DNA of 20,158 nt from Bacteroidota bacterium (GCA_023417815.1 JAEZEI010000127.1:1-20158); one strand, 5' to 3'; positions 6,483 through 16,910 are shown, counted from the first letter of the stretch. The notes: generated by a model not told the origin, from the letters alone. Translations and numbers: made by a program.

Positions 6483-9400
6483 ATGAGAAAAATTTTAGGC
6501 TGTATCCTACTGCTTTGCAGCACTTTTGCGTATTCCCAAACCATTACACCGTCAGGACCAATTTCTTATTGTGTTTCAGGACCACTAACCGTAAGCGGCC
6601 ACGGGTCCAGCACTGTTCAATGGCAACTTAATGGCACCGACATAGCAGGGGCTACTTCAGCAACGCATACTGCAACTGTTTCGGGCAGTTATACAGCAAT
6701 TATTTCAGGGACTCCGCAACCAGATACTTTAGGTCCCGTGGCGGTTACGATTTCCCAAATGCCGACGGCTGGTTTTACATTTAATCCCAATAACCAGTGC
6801 AGTAACATTCCGGTTGTCTTCACTAATACTTCTACAGGTACTGCACTTTCGTATTCCTGGAATTTTGGAGATCCAAATTCCGGAGCAGCAAATACAAGTA
6901 CTTCAACACATCCAACGCATGAATTCATAGGAACTACCGGCAATGGTAACCAATCCTTCACAGTTTCACTGACAACCACAAGTGGCGTTTGTATTCAAAC
7001 TTCAACACAAACAGTAACCACCACTCAAAACCCCAGTACAGCTCTTGGGGGTCCGGGCCTCGTGACATACGATGGGAAAAAATATTTCAAGGTCTGCAGT
7101 AATGTTCCTTCAGCAAATTTCAATTTTACCAATCTTTCAACTACCAGCAATACAAATTATATTATCAAATGGGGAGATGGCTCTCCGGATTATGTATCAA
7201 CAACTTTCAGTGCTCCTGTAAGTCATACTTTCAACGTTGGAATTACACAAATGCTTTTTATTGTAACCGGCACAAATGGTTGCACAGATACAGCAACCTA
7301 TTATGCCTTCGTAGGAAGCAATCCGGCAGTGGGCTTGGAGAATCCCGGGAATACAGCGATCTGCACGAACAATACATTAACTTTTCCTATCTCGGGAACG
7401 GCAACTAACCCACCGGGAACTGTCTATACAGTAACTTTCAATGATGGTACACCACCGATCAGCCTGACACATCCGGTTCCTGCGGATATTTCACACACAT
7501 TTACATTATCATCTTGCGGAGCAGTTAGCCCAGGTTATAATAACGCATTCAATGCATCGATCCAGGCTTCCAATCCCTGCGCTTCCTCAACTGCCATCGT
7601 TGTACCGATCTATGTTTCGGAGGATGTATCCCCAACGTTCACAATAAGTCCAAATGATACAGTTTGCGTTAATACACCGGTAACGATAACCAATACTACC
7701 GGAAGCAATTACAGTATTGACAATGGAACATGCAATACTGCTCCGATTATCTGGACAATTTCACCTTCTACCGGATATACTTTAAGCGGAACCCTGGGAA
7801 ATGATTTTGGCTTTACCGATCCATCCGTTTGGCAACCTGGTTCCGACATTCTCAATATCACATTCAACACGGTAGGTGTATATACTATTAAACTAAAGAC
7901 CGGGAATGCTACTTGCGGACTTGATTCAGTTATCCGCACTATTTGCGTAAACCCAACACCTACCGGTTCTTTCACTGTCAACGAAATTACCGGCTGCGCT
8001 CCACTTGATGTTTCTACAACCAGCACTACAAATACACCGTTGTGCGGAGCGAATACATACCAATGGACAATTTCCTATGCACCAACGGCAGGATGTTCGC
8101 CTGCTTCATCAGGTTACACTTTCATCGGGGGAACCTCGGCAACGTCTGCAGAACCTGATATCCGTTTCACTAATCCAGGGATCTATACATTAAACCTTTG
8201 GCTTATCGCGCCTGCGCAATCGTGTTCAACGCTGGTTGACACCAGGACGATCATTGTAAAAGGCAGGCCGAATATAAATATCGGGACCCTCCCCGCGGAT
8301 ATCTGTCAGGGCACTTCCTTCAATGTGAATGCAACGGCATCATGCGATGTAACGAATGCCACTTATACATGGAGTTTCCCGGGAGCCACACCATCCTCCG
8401 CAGGTATTCTCGGACCTGTATCTATCACCTACAACACCCCGGGTAACCAGACCATTACCCTCTCCGCAACAAATGAGTGCGGAACAACAACAGATTCGGA
8501 ACCGATCACGGTAAAACCCGTTCCGCAACTGAATCTTCCGGCCAACATTACGCGTTGCGCAGGAGAAAGTATTGCATCCACCCCGATTTCGGCAACACCT
8601 TCAGGAACTACAATTACCTGGACAAACAGTAATACTGCTATTGGTTTGCCTGCTTCGGGATCCGGAAATCTACCTGCATTCACTGCAACCAACAGTTCTT
8701 CGTCGGCGATAACATCCACCATTACTGTTACCGGTTTGTTGAATGGCTGCAGCATTAGCGGAACTTTTACCATTACTATTTACCCGCTGCCCGCAATGCC
8801 TGCTGCAACATCACCGGTTAATTATTGCCAGGGAAATACTGCTGTGCCGCTGACTGCAACCCCGGCAGCAGGACATACCTTGCTCTGGTACACCACTGCA
8901 ACAGGAGGCTCGGGAGATTTAACTGCACCTACGCCTTCAACCGCTTCTGCAGGTTCCACTATATATTACGTGAGCCAGGTAAATTCGACCACTAACTGTG
9001 AAGGTCCAAGAAGGGCGATAACAGTTACGGTGAATCCAAGCCCGAATATTACAGGACACACATTGGTAAACCCGGCACAATGTGGCGCATCAAACGGATC
9101 AATAACACTTACAGGGTTAACGCCGAATACAAGCTATACTGTTCATTATATCAGGAATGGAAGTGCAGTAACCGTTACACTTTCTTCCAATGCTTCCGGG
9201 CAGATCATTATTACAGGACTTAATGCAGGAAACTACACTAATATATATGTAGTGCTGAATAACTGCCCTTCGAATGAGATCCCTTCAGTTACATTATCCG
9301 ATCCAAGTTCTCCTGCAGCTCCTTCCGCATCGAGCAACTCCCCGGTGTGCAGTGGGCAGACACTAACGTTCTCTTCTACCCCTGTAGCTGGAGCAACCTG

Positions 9401-12400
9401 GAACTGGAGCGGGCCCAACGCATTTTCAAGCACCCTGGCTGAACCAACCATTACAAACGTTACCACAGCGGCATCAGGAACCTATAATGTTTCAGTAACG
9501 GTAAATGGATGTACTTCTCCAGGCACTAGTGTGAATGTTTTGGTGAATCAAACTCCTGCCACCCCGGTCGTAAACAGCAATTCACCTGTTTGTTCGGGAG
9601 AAACCATAAACCTTAACGGCCCAACTGTAGCAGGAGTTTCATATTCATGGAGCGGACCAGGCGGATTCTCCAGCACCGATGAAGATCCGGTGATTACAAA
9701 TGCAACCACGGCACATAGCGGCTCATATACATTAACCCTTACCGCTACCGAGGGAAGTTGTGTCTCCCAGCCAGGTTCAACTAATGTTGTTGTTAATCCA
9801 ACTCCAGCCATTTCAGGTGCGAGCGCTTCACAACCATCCCAATGCAACTCCACAACAGGAAGTATCACTTTACAGGGTTTGACTGCAAATACCACTTATA
9901 CCGTTAGTTATATCCGTAACAGTTCTACCGTTACAACAACTATTACATCTGACGGAACCGGGGCACTTACAATTACAGGATTAAATGCCGGGAACTATTC
10001 CAACATATTTGTAACACTCGCTGGTTGCCCTTCCAATGCAGTAGGTCCGTTTACGCTTACTGACCCTACGCCTCCTGATGCGCCAGTTGTTTCTTCCAAT
10101 ACACCTGTTTGCAGCGGCCAGACAATACAGCTAAATGCAAATACGGCAACGCCCGGGAGTGCAACATATTCCTGGAATGGACCGAACGGGTTCTCAAGCA
10201 ACGAACAGAATCCCCAGATCATAAATGCACCCGTGGCTGCAACAGGAAACTATACTGTTACTGCAACAATCAATGGTTGTACCTCACCGGTTTCAACCAC
10301 TGCCGTAACAGTAAATCTCACTCCTGCGGACCCGGTAGCTTCAAGTAACAGTCCTGTTTGTACAGGAGGAACAATAAACCTGAATGCATCTTCTGCCACG
10401 CCCGGTGTAAGTTTCCAATGGAACGGTCCTTCAGGTTTCAGCAATACCAACCAGAACCCATCGATCACCAGCGCTGTTGTTGCACAGGGTGGAACATATT
10501 CAGTAATAGTCACCAACCCTGCAGGAGGCTGTACTTCATCAGCCATATCAACAAACGTAGTAGTTAACCCTACCCCGGTAATTGGCGGTGTGATCCCGTC
10601 AGATCCTACAGCTTGTAATACGGCCACAGGATCATTGACTCTAACGGGCCTTACAGCAAATGCATCTTACAATATCAGCTATATAAAGAATGGTAGTTCG
10701 CAAAACGTTACACTCACGGCGAATTCGGCCGGTGAAGTGGTTATCACAGGATTAACAGCCGGAACTTATACAGATATCGTGGTTCAACTCACCGGTTGTT
10801 CTTCCGCTCCGGCCGCCGGCCCGTTCGTTCTTTCAGATCCTAATCCGCCTTCGGCTCCGGATGTGACAGGCAGCAATAATCTATGCAGTGGAAGTACTTT
10901 AACCCTCCAGGCAATAAATAATTCTCCCGGGGCTCCAACCTATAGCTGGAGCGGACCAAATGGATTTATCAGTACATCACAAAACCCGGTGATCACAGGG
11001 ATCACCACAGCAGCGTCAGGAACTTATTCGGTAACAATAACCATTGCCTCCTGCGTTTCGTTACCGGGAACGATCACAGTTGTGGTAGATTCAACTCCTG
11101 TGATACCGGTGATAACTTCAAACGGACCGGTTTGCAGCGATTCTACTTTGAACCTTTCCGCCTCAACCATTACTTCCGGAACTATTACATGGCAATGGTC
11201 GGGCCCGGCAGGGTTTTCAAGTTCCCAGCAATCACCTTCCATACCTAATACCACCCCTGCCAACGCAGGAAATTATTCTGTGATCGCAACCAATGTTTCT
11301 GGTAATTGCCCGTCCCAACCGGGCACTGCTAACGTTGTGATCAATCCTACACCGGTAATTTCGGGAACCTCATTCACGAATCCAACACAATGTAATACGC
11401 CGACCGGTACAGTTACGATCCAGGGCCTTCAGCCGGGTTCAACATATGCTGTTAATTACCTGTATAATGGTAGTCCTCAAACTATTTCTCTTGTGGCGAA
11501 TGGTTCAGGCAATTTGATCATTCCAAATTTACCTGCCGGAAACTATACCAATATATATGTAGTGATCAACAATTGCCGGTCACTCCCTGTGGCGTCAGTA
11601 ACACTAACAGATCCAACACCTCCACCAGCACCAACGGTGAACAGCAATTCTCCTGTTTGCGAAGGGCAGACTTTAAACATGCAAGTTGCAACAAATGAAC
11701 CTGGTGTGCCAACGTATAACTGGACAGGCCCTGATGGCTTCATCAGTACATCTGCAACACCATCCATTGCAACAACCACGGCCGCATCGGCAGGAACCTA
11801 CCAGGTTACAGTTACGATCAATAACTGTACATCTCCAGCTGCATCTTTGCCGGTAGTGATCAACCCATTACCACCTGCACCATCGGTGATCACTCCTGTG
11901 AACTATTGTATAAACACTACTTCAGTTCCCCTGACTGCAACTCCTGCACCAGGCAATCCATTGAACTGGTATGATGTTCCTGCAGGCGGGACTCTTTTAC
12001 CTTCTGCACCAATACCATCTACCGCAATTGCCGGAACCACTTCATATTACGTGAGCCAGACAAATTCATTTGGGTGTGAAGGCCCCCGGGACACTATTGA
12101 TGTGATCATAAATCCTGATGCACTTGCGGAACTTGATCCAACCGATACGATCGGGTGCCCGCCATTTGTTTTGACCCCGTCAATTGTAGGTCTCGTGGAT
12201 TACCCTGCACTGAACGGCAATTATGAATGGTATGCGAATAATGTACTAATCGGAACGGGTACCATATTCCCAGGTTATACTATATTGAATGAGAATAGTT
12301 CGGTTATTATAAAAGTGAAAGCTATCTCTCCATTTGGTTGCAAACCTGATAGTGTAAGCCAGGTATTCAATACCTATAATCTTCCTCATCCTTCCTTTGA

Positions 12401-15392
12401 GGTGATCGATTCGGTGGGGTGCGGTCCACTTGATGTGCTGGTGCTGAATACCACACCGAACATTGGGCTTTTCACCTATCATTGGGATTTCGGGAATGGC
12501 CAAACTTCCACCCAGCAACAACCCGGGACCATTACATTCAACCCGAATCCTACACATTATGATACGGTCTATAATGTTTCTCTCCAGATATTCTCTATTT
12601 GCGATATAATAACGGTAGTAAAAACGGTGCGGGTGAAATCCAAACCCAGGGCTTTGTTCACTCCTTCAGCAACAACAGGTTGTTCCCCGATGAACATTAC
12701 TTTCTACAATACATCTGCAGGAAATAACAATACATATTACTGGGATCTTGGCGATGGCACAACGTATACCACCACCAGCAATGACCCTGTACATCATGTT
12801 TACCATACCGGTATCGTAGATACATTCACAGTGCAACTGGTTGCCGTGAATGAATGCGGAGCGGATACAATTGCATACGACATAATTGTTTCGCCAAATA
12901 CCATCGACCTTTTATTCGCGGTGAATGGTCCGCAGAATTCGGGGTGTGCGCCACACACAGTTTCTTTTATAAACAACACAGTTGGCGCTTCTACTTTCTC
13001 CTGGGATTTTGGAGACGGTAATATCCTGAGTACGACCGAAGGCGTGGATACAGTGGACCATGTCTATCTCGTTCCCGGTATTTATAATGTTTCGCTGACA
13101 GCGCAAAACAGTTGCAGCGATACGACAGCACAGATGGTGATCACGGTCTATCCAAAACCTGATGCAGATTTCACCGCAAGTTCATATACTATCTGCCAGG
13201 GGCTGCAGGTAAACTTCACCAATAATTCTTCAGGCGGCACATCGTATGTATGGACCTTCGGCGATGGAAATACTTCCACGTTAGTGAACCCGGTGCATAC
13301 ATATGTGAATCCCGGGATTTATACCGTAAAGCTTCTGGTTTACAGTGCGAATGCACCCGGCAGTGTGTGCGTGGATTCAACAGAACAACAGATACAGGTA
13401 ACATCACAGGCTGAAGGATCGTTCAGTATGGATCCTTCCAATGCTCCCTGTGCTCCGCTAACCGTAACGTTTGCCAATCAAAACCTGCCATCTGTTACAG
13501 CAAGCTGGGATTTCGGTGACGGTACTACCGGTTCCGGGAATAATACCACCCATACTTATACTTTACCGGGTTCTTATACTGTTACGCTGACTGTTACTGT
13601 ACCGGGAGGATGTACATACATCTCGACCCAGGTGGTAACGGTGAACGGCCCGCAGGGATCATTGGCCTACACTTCAGGATATCACTGTTCACCAAACACC
13701 GTTCGTCTTGAGGCCACAGGAACAGGATACACGGACATAACCTGGGATTTCGGAGATGGTCAAACACTAACAACTACCCAACTGGTGGTATTCCATCAAT
13801 ACCAGAATCCTGGAGTATACCTTCCATCTGTCAGCTTTAATAATGCTGCAGGCTGCATCTTCCCCGTTAATGGAACAGATTCCATCAGGATCGATAAGGT
13901 TGATGCAGGATTCACCACATCCATTTCGCAGGTGTGCGGAAATACAAGAGTGATCTTCACAGACACGTCGCATATTTTTTACGGTATTTCAAACGTGCAG
14001 TGGAATTTTGGAGATGGTCAGACCGGCTCAGGAAGCCAGGTAACGCACGACTATACAGCTTCAGGCACTTACCCTGTACAAATGATCATAACCGGAAATA
14101 GTGGTTGTGCCGATACGATCGAACTTCAACTGGTGGTACAGGTGAACACCATCCCTGATGTACAGATCTCCGGACCTTCAACTGCATGTACCGGTGAACC
14201 AGTAATATTCACGGGACAAGTGACCTCAATTGATCCAGTAGGCATACTTGACTGGAGTATTTCGAATGGAGTGACGGCTACAGGGGCAGATCTTAACTAC
14301 ACCTTTGCAACTTCAGGTATCTTTACCATCAGGTTCATTGCCGGAACTACCTCAGGCTGTTATGATACGACATATCATAATATTACAGTCAATCCATCAC
14401 CCATCGTAACTGCCAGCGCAGATGGAACGATCTGCCTTGGTAACAATGTTCCGCTAAATGCGGCCGGTGCGTTGAATTATCAATGGGCTCCTTCTGCGGG
14501 ATTATCCTGTACAACCTGCCCTGATCCTGTTGCAACACCAACTATAACCACACCTTATACAGTTACCGGCACCAATTCATTCGGCTGCTCCGATATTGAA
14601 GAAGTGATCATTACAGTGATACAGCCGTTAAATATGACAGTATCACCGAGCGACAGTATATGTATTGGTGAATCACTTCAACTGGTTGCATCAGGCGCAG
14701 CAACTTACCAGTGGAGTCCCGCTGCAGGACTTTCAGCAACAGATATTTCAAACCCCGTTGCTACTCCGCAACAAACAACCATATACCGCGTAGTTGGCTA
14801 TGATGGATTTAATTGCTTCACTGATACCGCATTTGTGCTGGTAGGGGTGGGTCAATATCCAACGATCGACCTTGGCCCTGATCTCACACTTGCAACAGGA
14901 ACTATACACCCGTTAAATTCTACCGTAACCAACGGTCCTGTGGGCACATGGATGTGGACTCCATCCACTGACCTGAGTTGCAATACATGTCCTTTGCCTT
15001 CTGCGTTCATTAAAAAGGACATTACCTATATCGTAAATATTGAAAACGTATACGGATGTGCGGCATCCGATACAATAAACATTAAAGTTTTCTGCGAAGA
15101 ATCACAGGTATTCATTCCCAATGCTTTCACACCTGACGGGGATGGGATCAATGATATCCTTATGGTGAGAGGAAAAGGAATAGTGTCCGTTCGCTCATTC
15201 AGAATATTCAATCGATGGGGAGAAGTGGTATTTGAAAAAGCCAATTTTGCTCCCAACCTGCCAGCATTTGGATGGGATGGAAGGATAAAAGGTGTTGTAG
15301 GCCCGCCGGATGTATTTGTTTACACTGCAGATGTGGTCTGCGAGAACGGCCAGTCATTCATTTATAAAGGAAATGTTTCCATACTCAAATAG
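6483..15392 (+). CDS. Giant secreted PKD/Ig-like modular surface protein with type IX sorting domain
   Basis: A 2969-residue protein starting at the ATG at 6483 (a GTG two codons earlier is less likely). Signal peptide: MRKILGCILLLCSTFAYSQ. Approximate map: 24-80 Ig-like; 97-770 PKD and PKD-like modules (first WNFGDP near 127); 774-850 module with WYTTA and YYVSQ; 850-1800 four super-repeats, each an Fn3-like unit plus one or two Ig-like units with SNSPVCSG and WSGPNGFSST; 1800-1878 second WY/YYVSQ module; 1970-2555 seven PKD domains (WDFGDG-type motifs); about 2555-2871 four PKD/Ig-like modules; 2871-2969 sorting domain. Cysteines recur once or twice per module, suggesting disulfides. It is exported by Sec, then by the type IX system, and probably anchored or released at the surface. 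The role is unproven; adhesion to surfaces or polysaccharide is typical of such architecture. It forms a unit with the porP gene 7 bp downstream. Confidence 0.95.
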   Translation: MRKILGCILLLCSTFAYSQTITPSGPISYCVSGPLTVSGHGSSTVQWQLNGTDIAGATSATHTATVSGSYTAIISGTPQPDTLGPVAVTISQMPTAGFTFNPNNQCSNIPVVFTNTSTGTALSYSWNFGDPNSGAANTSTSTHPTHEFIGTTGNGNQSFTVSLTTTSGVCIQTSTQTVTTTQNPSTALGGPGLVTYDGKKYFKVCSNVPSANFNFTNLSTTSNTNYIIKWGDGSPDYVSTTFSAPVSHTFNVGITQMLFIVTGTNGCTDTATYYAFVGSNPAVGLENPGNTAICTNNTLTFPISGTATNPPGTVYTVTFNDGTPPISLTHPVPADISHTFTLSSCGAVSPGYNNAFNASIQASNPCASSTAIVVPIYVSEDVSPTFTISPNDTVCVNTPVTITNTTGSNYSIDNGTCNTAPIIWTISPSTGYTLSGTLGNDFGFTDPSVWQPGSDILNITFNTVGVYTIKLKTGNATCGLDSVIRTICVNPTPTGSFTVNEITGCAPLDVSTTSTTNTPLCGANTYQWTISYAPTAGCSPASSGYTFIGGTSATSAEPDIRFTNPGIYTLNLWLIAPAQSCSTLVDTRTIIVKGRPNINIGTLPADICQGTSFNVNATASCDVTNATYTWSFPGATPSSAGILGPVSITYNTPGNQTITLSATNECGTTTDSEPITVKPVPQLNLPANITRCAGESIASTPISATPSGTTITWTNSNTAIGLPASGSGNLPAFTATNSSSSAITSTITVTGLLNGCSISGTFTITIYPLPAMPAATSPVNYCQGNTAVPLTATPAAGHTLLWYTTATGGSGDLTAPTPSTASAGSTIYYVSQVNSTTNCEGPRRAITVTVNPSPNITGHTLVNPAQCGASNGSITLTGLTPNTSYTVHYIRNGSAVTVTLSSNASGQIIITGLNAGNYTNIYVVLNNCPSNEIPSVTLSDPSSPAAPSASSNSPVCSGQTLTFSSTPVAGATWNWSGPNAFSSTLAEPTITNVTTAASGTYNVSVTVNGCTSPGTSVNVLVNQTPATPVVNSNSPVCSGETINLNGPTVAGVSYSWSGPGGFSSTDEDPVITNATTAHSGSYTLTLTATEGSCVSQPGSTNVVVNPTPAISGASASQPSQCNSTTGSITLQGLTANTTYTVSYIRNSSTVTTTITSDGTGALTITGLNAGNYSNIFVTLAGCPSNAVGPFTLTDPTPPDAPVVSSNTPVCSGQTIQLNANTATPGSATYSWNGPNGFSSNEQNPQIINAPVAATGNYTVTATINGCTSPVSTTAVTVNLTPADPVASSNSPVCTGGTINLNASSATPGVSFQWNGPSGFSNTNQNPSITSAVVAQGGTYSVIVTNPAGGCTSSAISTNVVVNPTPVIGGVIPSDPTACNTATGSLTLTGLTANASYNISYIKNGSSQNVTLTANSAGEVVITGLTAGTYTDIVVQLTGCSSAPAAGPFVLSDPNPPSAPDVTGSNNLCSGSTLTLQAINNSPGAPTYSWSGPNGFISTSQNPVITGITTAASGTYSVTITIASCVSLPGTITVVVDSTPVIPVITSNGPVCSDSTLNLSASTITSGTITWQWSGPAGFSSSQQSPSIPNTTPANAGNYSVIATNVSGNCPSQPGTANVVINPTPVISGTSFTNPTQCNTPTGTVTIQGLQPGSTYAVNYLYNGSPQTISLVANGSGNLIIPNLPAGNYTNIYVVINNCRSLPVASVTLTDPTPPPAPTVNSNSPVCEGQTLNMQVATNEPGVPTYNWTGPDGFISTSATPSIATTTAASAGTYQVTVTINNCTSPAASLPVVINPLPPAPSVITPVNYCINTTSVPLTATPAPGNPLNWYDVPAGGTLLPSAPIPSTAIAGTTSYYVSQTNSFGCEGPRDTIDVIINPDALAELDPTDTIGCPPFVLTPSIVGLVDYPALNGNYEWYANNVLIGTGTIFPGYTILNENSSVIIKVKAISPFGCKPDSVSQVFNTYNLPHPSFEVIDSVGCGPLDVLVLNTTPNIGLFTYHWDFGNGQTSTQQQPGTITFNPNPTHYDTVYNVSLQIFSICDIITVVKTVRVKSKPRALFTPSATTGCSPMNITFYNTSAGNNNTYYWDLGDGTTYTTTSNDPVHHVYHTGIVDTFTVQLVAVNECGADTIAYDIIVSPNTIDLLFAVNGPQNSGCAPHTVSFINNTVGASTFSWDFGDGNILSTTEGVDTVDHVYLVPGIYNVSLTAQNSCSDTTAQMVITVYPKPDADFTASSYTICQGLQVNFTNNSSGGTSYVWTFGDGNTSTLVNPVHTYVNPGIYTVKLLVYSANAPGSVCVDSTEQQIQVTSQAEGSFSMDPSNAPCAPLTVTFANQNLPSVTASWDFGDGTTGSGNNTTHTYTLPGSYTVTLTVTVPGGCTYISTQVVTVNGPQGSLAYTSGYHCSPNTVRLEATGTGYTDITWDFGDGQTLTTTQLVVFHQYQNPGVYLPSVSFNNAAGCIFPVNGTDSIRIDKVDAGFTTSISQVCGNTRVIFTDTSHIFYGISNVQWNFGDGQTGSGSQVTHDYTASGTYPVQMIITGNSGCADTIELQLVVQVNTIPDVQISGPSTACTGEPVIFTGQVTSIDPVGILDWSISNGVTATGADLNYTFATSGIFTIRFIAGTTSGCYDTTYHNITVNPSPIVTASADGTICLGNNVPLNAAGALNYQWAPSAGLSCTTCPDPVATPTITTPYTVTGTNSFGCSDIEEVIITVIQPLNMTVSPSDSICIGESLQLVASGAATYQWSPAAGLSATDISNPVATPQQTTIYRVVGYDGFNCFTDTAFVLVGVGQYPTIDLGPDLTLATGTIHPLNSTVTNGPVGTWMWTPSTDLSCNTCPLPSAFIKKDITYIVNIENVYGCAASDTINIKVFCEESQVFIPNAFTPDGDGINDILMVRGKGIVSVRSFRIFNRWGEVVFEKANFAPNLPAFGWDGRIKGVVGPPDVFVYTADVVCENGQSFIYKGNVSILK
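9031..11879 (+). repeat. Four-copy super-repeat of ~257 residues within the giant protein
   Basis: Units start near 9031, 9793, 10563 and 11340, spaced 762, 770 and 777 bp. Each begins VNPxPxIxG, has a QCxxxxGSITLxGLTxNTxYTVxYIRN unit, then an AGNYTNIYV and TLTDPxPPxAP linker, then Ig-like units with SNSPVCSG and W(S/N)GPxGFSS. The first three copies carry two Ig-like units; the fourth has one. The DNA has diverged, so the duplications are not recent. Confidence 0.85.
12390..14145 (+). repeat. Tandem array of seven PKD domains
   Basis: The motifs WDFGNGQT, WDLGDGTT, WDFGDGN, WTFGDGNT, WDFGDGTT, WDFGDGQT and WNFGDGQT recur about every 250 bp. Each is preceded by a Cys-Ala/Ser-Pro-type strand (such as GCAPHTVSF) and followed by HxY and an xYxVxL strand. 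These are classic PKD landmarks (beta-sandwich, extracellular). Confidence 0.85.
15094..15389 (+). other. Type IX secretion (type B) C-terminal sorting domain
   Basis: The last ~99 residues carry the gliding-motility-associated C-terminal signature: VFIPNAFTPDGDGINDILMV, then FRIFNRWGEVVFE, WDGRIKG, VYTADVV and a final KGNVSILK. This is the CHU_C/type B sorting signal recognised by the Bacteroidota type IX machinery. Type B substrates usually have a PorP/SprF partner gene next to them, as here. Confidence 0.93.
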
Positions 15393-15399
15393 GAACAAC

Positions 15400-16425
15400 A
15401 TGAAAAAGATCTTGCTAACAGGCTGTATTATTCTTTCCTTGTTTTCAGTGAAGGGCCAGGATATAAATTTTTCGCAATTCTATGAATTGCCATTGCTGCG
15501 TAACCCGGCACTTGCCGGGCTCTATTATGGAGATTTCCGCGCCACAGCTGCCATGCGCTCTCAATGGGCAAGTGTAAGCAATATGCCTTACCAGACACAG
15601 GCGCTAGGGACGGAACTTAAATTTGCACTATCTCAACACAGCAACGATTATTTAGCGCTTGGCCTTCAGTTAACCAATGATATCGCAGGGGATTCCAGGT
15701 TAGGTAAAACGCAACTGCTGCCCGTGGTCACATTTCACAAATCACTGAATCCTGACAATGATTCTTATATTTCGTTAGGATTCATAGGTGGAGCGGTACA
15801 GCAAAGGTTCGATCCCTCAAAACTTAAATTCGACGACCAGTTCGTGAATGGAGCTTATAGCCCAACGAATCCAACCCAGCAAACTTTCAGTAACACCAAT
15901 GTTACTTACTGGGATGCTTCGGTGGGTATGCTATACAGCAATATGGTGGGGGGCAATGTGAAAGTATATGTTGGTGCATCCTATTTCCACCTTACCAAAC
16001 CTAGGGTGGCTTTCAGTCCGCAAAATGATATTGTTCTCAATGAGAAAATAGTTATCAATGGAGGCTTATCGGCTCCGATGAGTGATGAAAATGATCTAAT
16101 CTTATATGCAGATTATTTCACACAGGGTGGAAACTCGCAGGCTCAGGGCGGATTCATGTTCCGCCACGACCTTTACCAGTATGATGAAAATGAGGCGATA
16201 AGTATTTCGGCAGGCAGTTTCATACGGTGGAACGATGCCGTGGTTCCAGTGATCAAGTTTGATCACTATACCTGGGGTATAGGATTGACCTACGATGTAA
16301 ACATCAGTAAACTAAAAACTGCCTCCCAAATGCGGGGTGGATTTGAAGTGACATTACAATACCATAACTTCCTGAACATGCGGAACAGTTCTGCGTCTGC
16401 TGTACGATGCCCAGTGGCTTTTTAG
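15400..16425 (+). CDS. PorP/SprF-family type IX secretion-associated outer-membrane protein
   Basis: A 341-residue protein from the ATG at 15400 with signal peptide MKKILLTGCIILSLFSVKGQ. The mature N-terminus has the family landmark DINFSQFYELPLLRNPALAG, followed by alternating strands typical of an outer-membrane beta-barrel (AMRSQWASV, YLALGLQL, YISLGFIGGA, WDASVGML). SprF is needed for secretion of the adhesin SprB in gliding Flavobacterium, and PorP/SprF genes commonly sit beside large type B substrates. The start lies 7 bp after the stop of the giant gene, so co-transcription is very likely and it is probably that protein's dedicated partner. Open sequence upstream of the ATG lies inside the giant gene and is not used. 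Confidence 0.93.
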   Translation: MKKILLTGCIILSLFSVKGQDINFSQFYELPLLRNPALAGLYYGDFRATAAMRSQWASVSNMPYQTQALGTELKFALSQHSNDYLALGLQLTNDIAGDSRLGKTQLLPVVTFHKSLNPDNDSYISLGFIGGAVQQRFDPSKLKFDDQFVNGAYSPTNPTQQTFSNTNVTYWDASVGMLYSNMVGGNVKVYVGASYFHLTKPRVAFSPQNDIVLNEKIVINGGLSAPMSDENDLILYADYFTQGGNSQAQGGFMFRHDLYQYDENEAISISAGSFIRWNDAVVPVIKFDHYTWGIGLTYDVNISKLKTASQMRGGFEVTLQYHNFLNMRNSSASAVRCPVAF

Positions 16426-16450
16426 TGTTTACGTTATCGTTTAGTGTTTA
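16421..16450. repeat. Short direct repeat at the end of porP
   Basis: TTTAGTGTTTA occurs at 16421-16431, containing the porP stop codon, and again at 16440-16450, a 19-bp period. It may be a small local duplication. Confidence 0.45.
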
Positions 16451-16478
16451 AGGTTTTTACGAACTATAAACTTTTTTT
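16446..16478 (+). terminator. Probable terminator of the giant gene-porP unit
   Basis: GTTTA (16446-16450) pairs with TAAAC (16467-16471). An inner GGTTT/GAACT pairing with wobbles closes on loop TTAC, and seven T follow (16472-16478). It overlaps the stop of the convergent acetyltransferase gene. Confidence 0.45.
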
Positions 16479-16910
16479 AAAGCATAGGCTGTTCTCTACC
16501 CCGGTGTATTGGCCATAGTTCGGAATTATTTCGTAACCGCATTTTTTATACAATGCAATGGCTTCGGGCTGGGCTTTACCGGTTTCGAGAATTGCATGAT
16601 CATAACCTTCCTCCCTTGCCCATACTTCCAGGGCTGCCAGGATCTGCTTCGCAATCCCTTTTCCCCTTGATTGCGGCAGGGTGTACATACGTTTTATTTC
16701 TACTAAACCATCACCATATTTCTTAAATGCACCACACCCAACCGGAATACCATCATCATAGGCCACAATGCAATGTCTCAGGGAATCAATGTTGTTGAAC
16801 TGGTGATAAAAATCATGATCATCACCATCCCGAATGGCCAGGTCTGCATCAAGCAATTGCACCAGGGGGATAAAGTCAGGATCCGCAGAATCTGTTCTTT
16901 TTAAAACCAT
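16464..16910 (-). CDS. GNAT-family N-acetyltransferase
   Basis: A 148-residue cytoplasmic protein with the GNAT core: substrate-side strands CIVAYDDGIPVGCGAFKK (about 47-64), then VEIKRMYTLPQSRGKGIA (70-87) with the acetyl-CoA pyrophosphate loop R/Q-x-x-G-x-G/A (SRGKGIA), helix KQILAALEVWARE, and the C-terminal ALYKKCGYE. The acceptor substrate cannot be told. Its ATG overlaps the stop of the upstream gene as TAATG, a sign of translational coupling, although the partner is a secreted protein. Confidence 0.9.
   Translation of the reverse strand: MVLKRTDSADPDFIPLVQLLDADLAIRDGDDHDFYHQFNNIDSLRHCIVAYDDGIPVGCGAFKKYGDGLVEIKRMYTLPQSRGKGIAKQILAALEVWAREEGYDHAILETGKAQPEAIALYKKCGYEIIPNYGQYTGVENSLCFKKSL

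Noticed and set aside
8429..11779. A series of minus-strand frames of 75-125 codons inside the giant gene
   Set aside because: They resemble one another (VFPxQTGELL-type stretches) only because they are the reverse of the repeated Ig-like modules.
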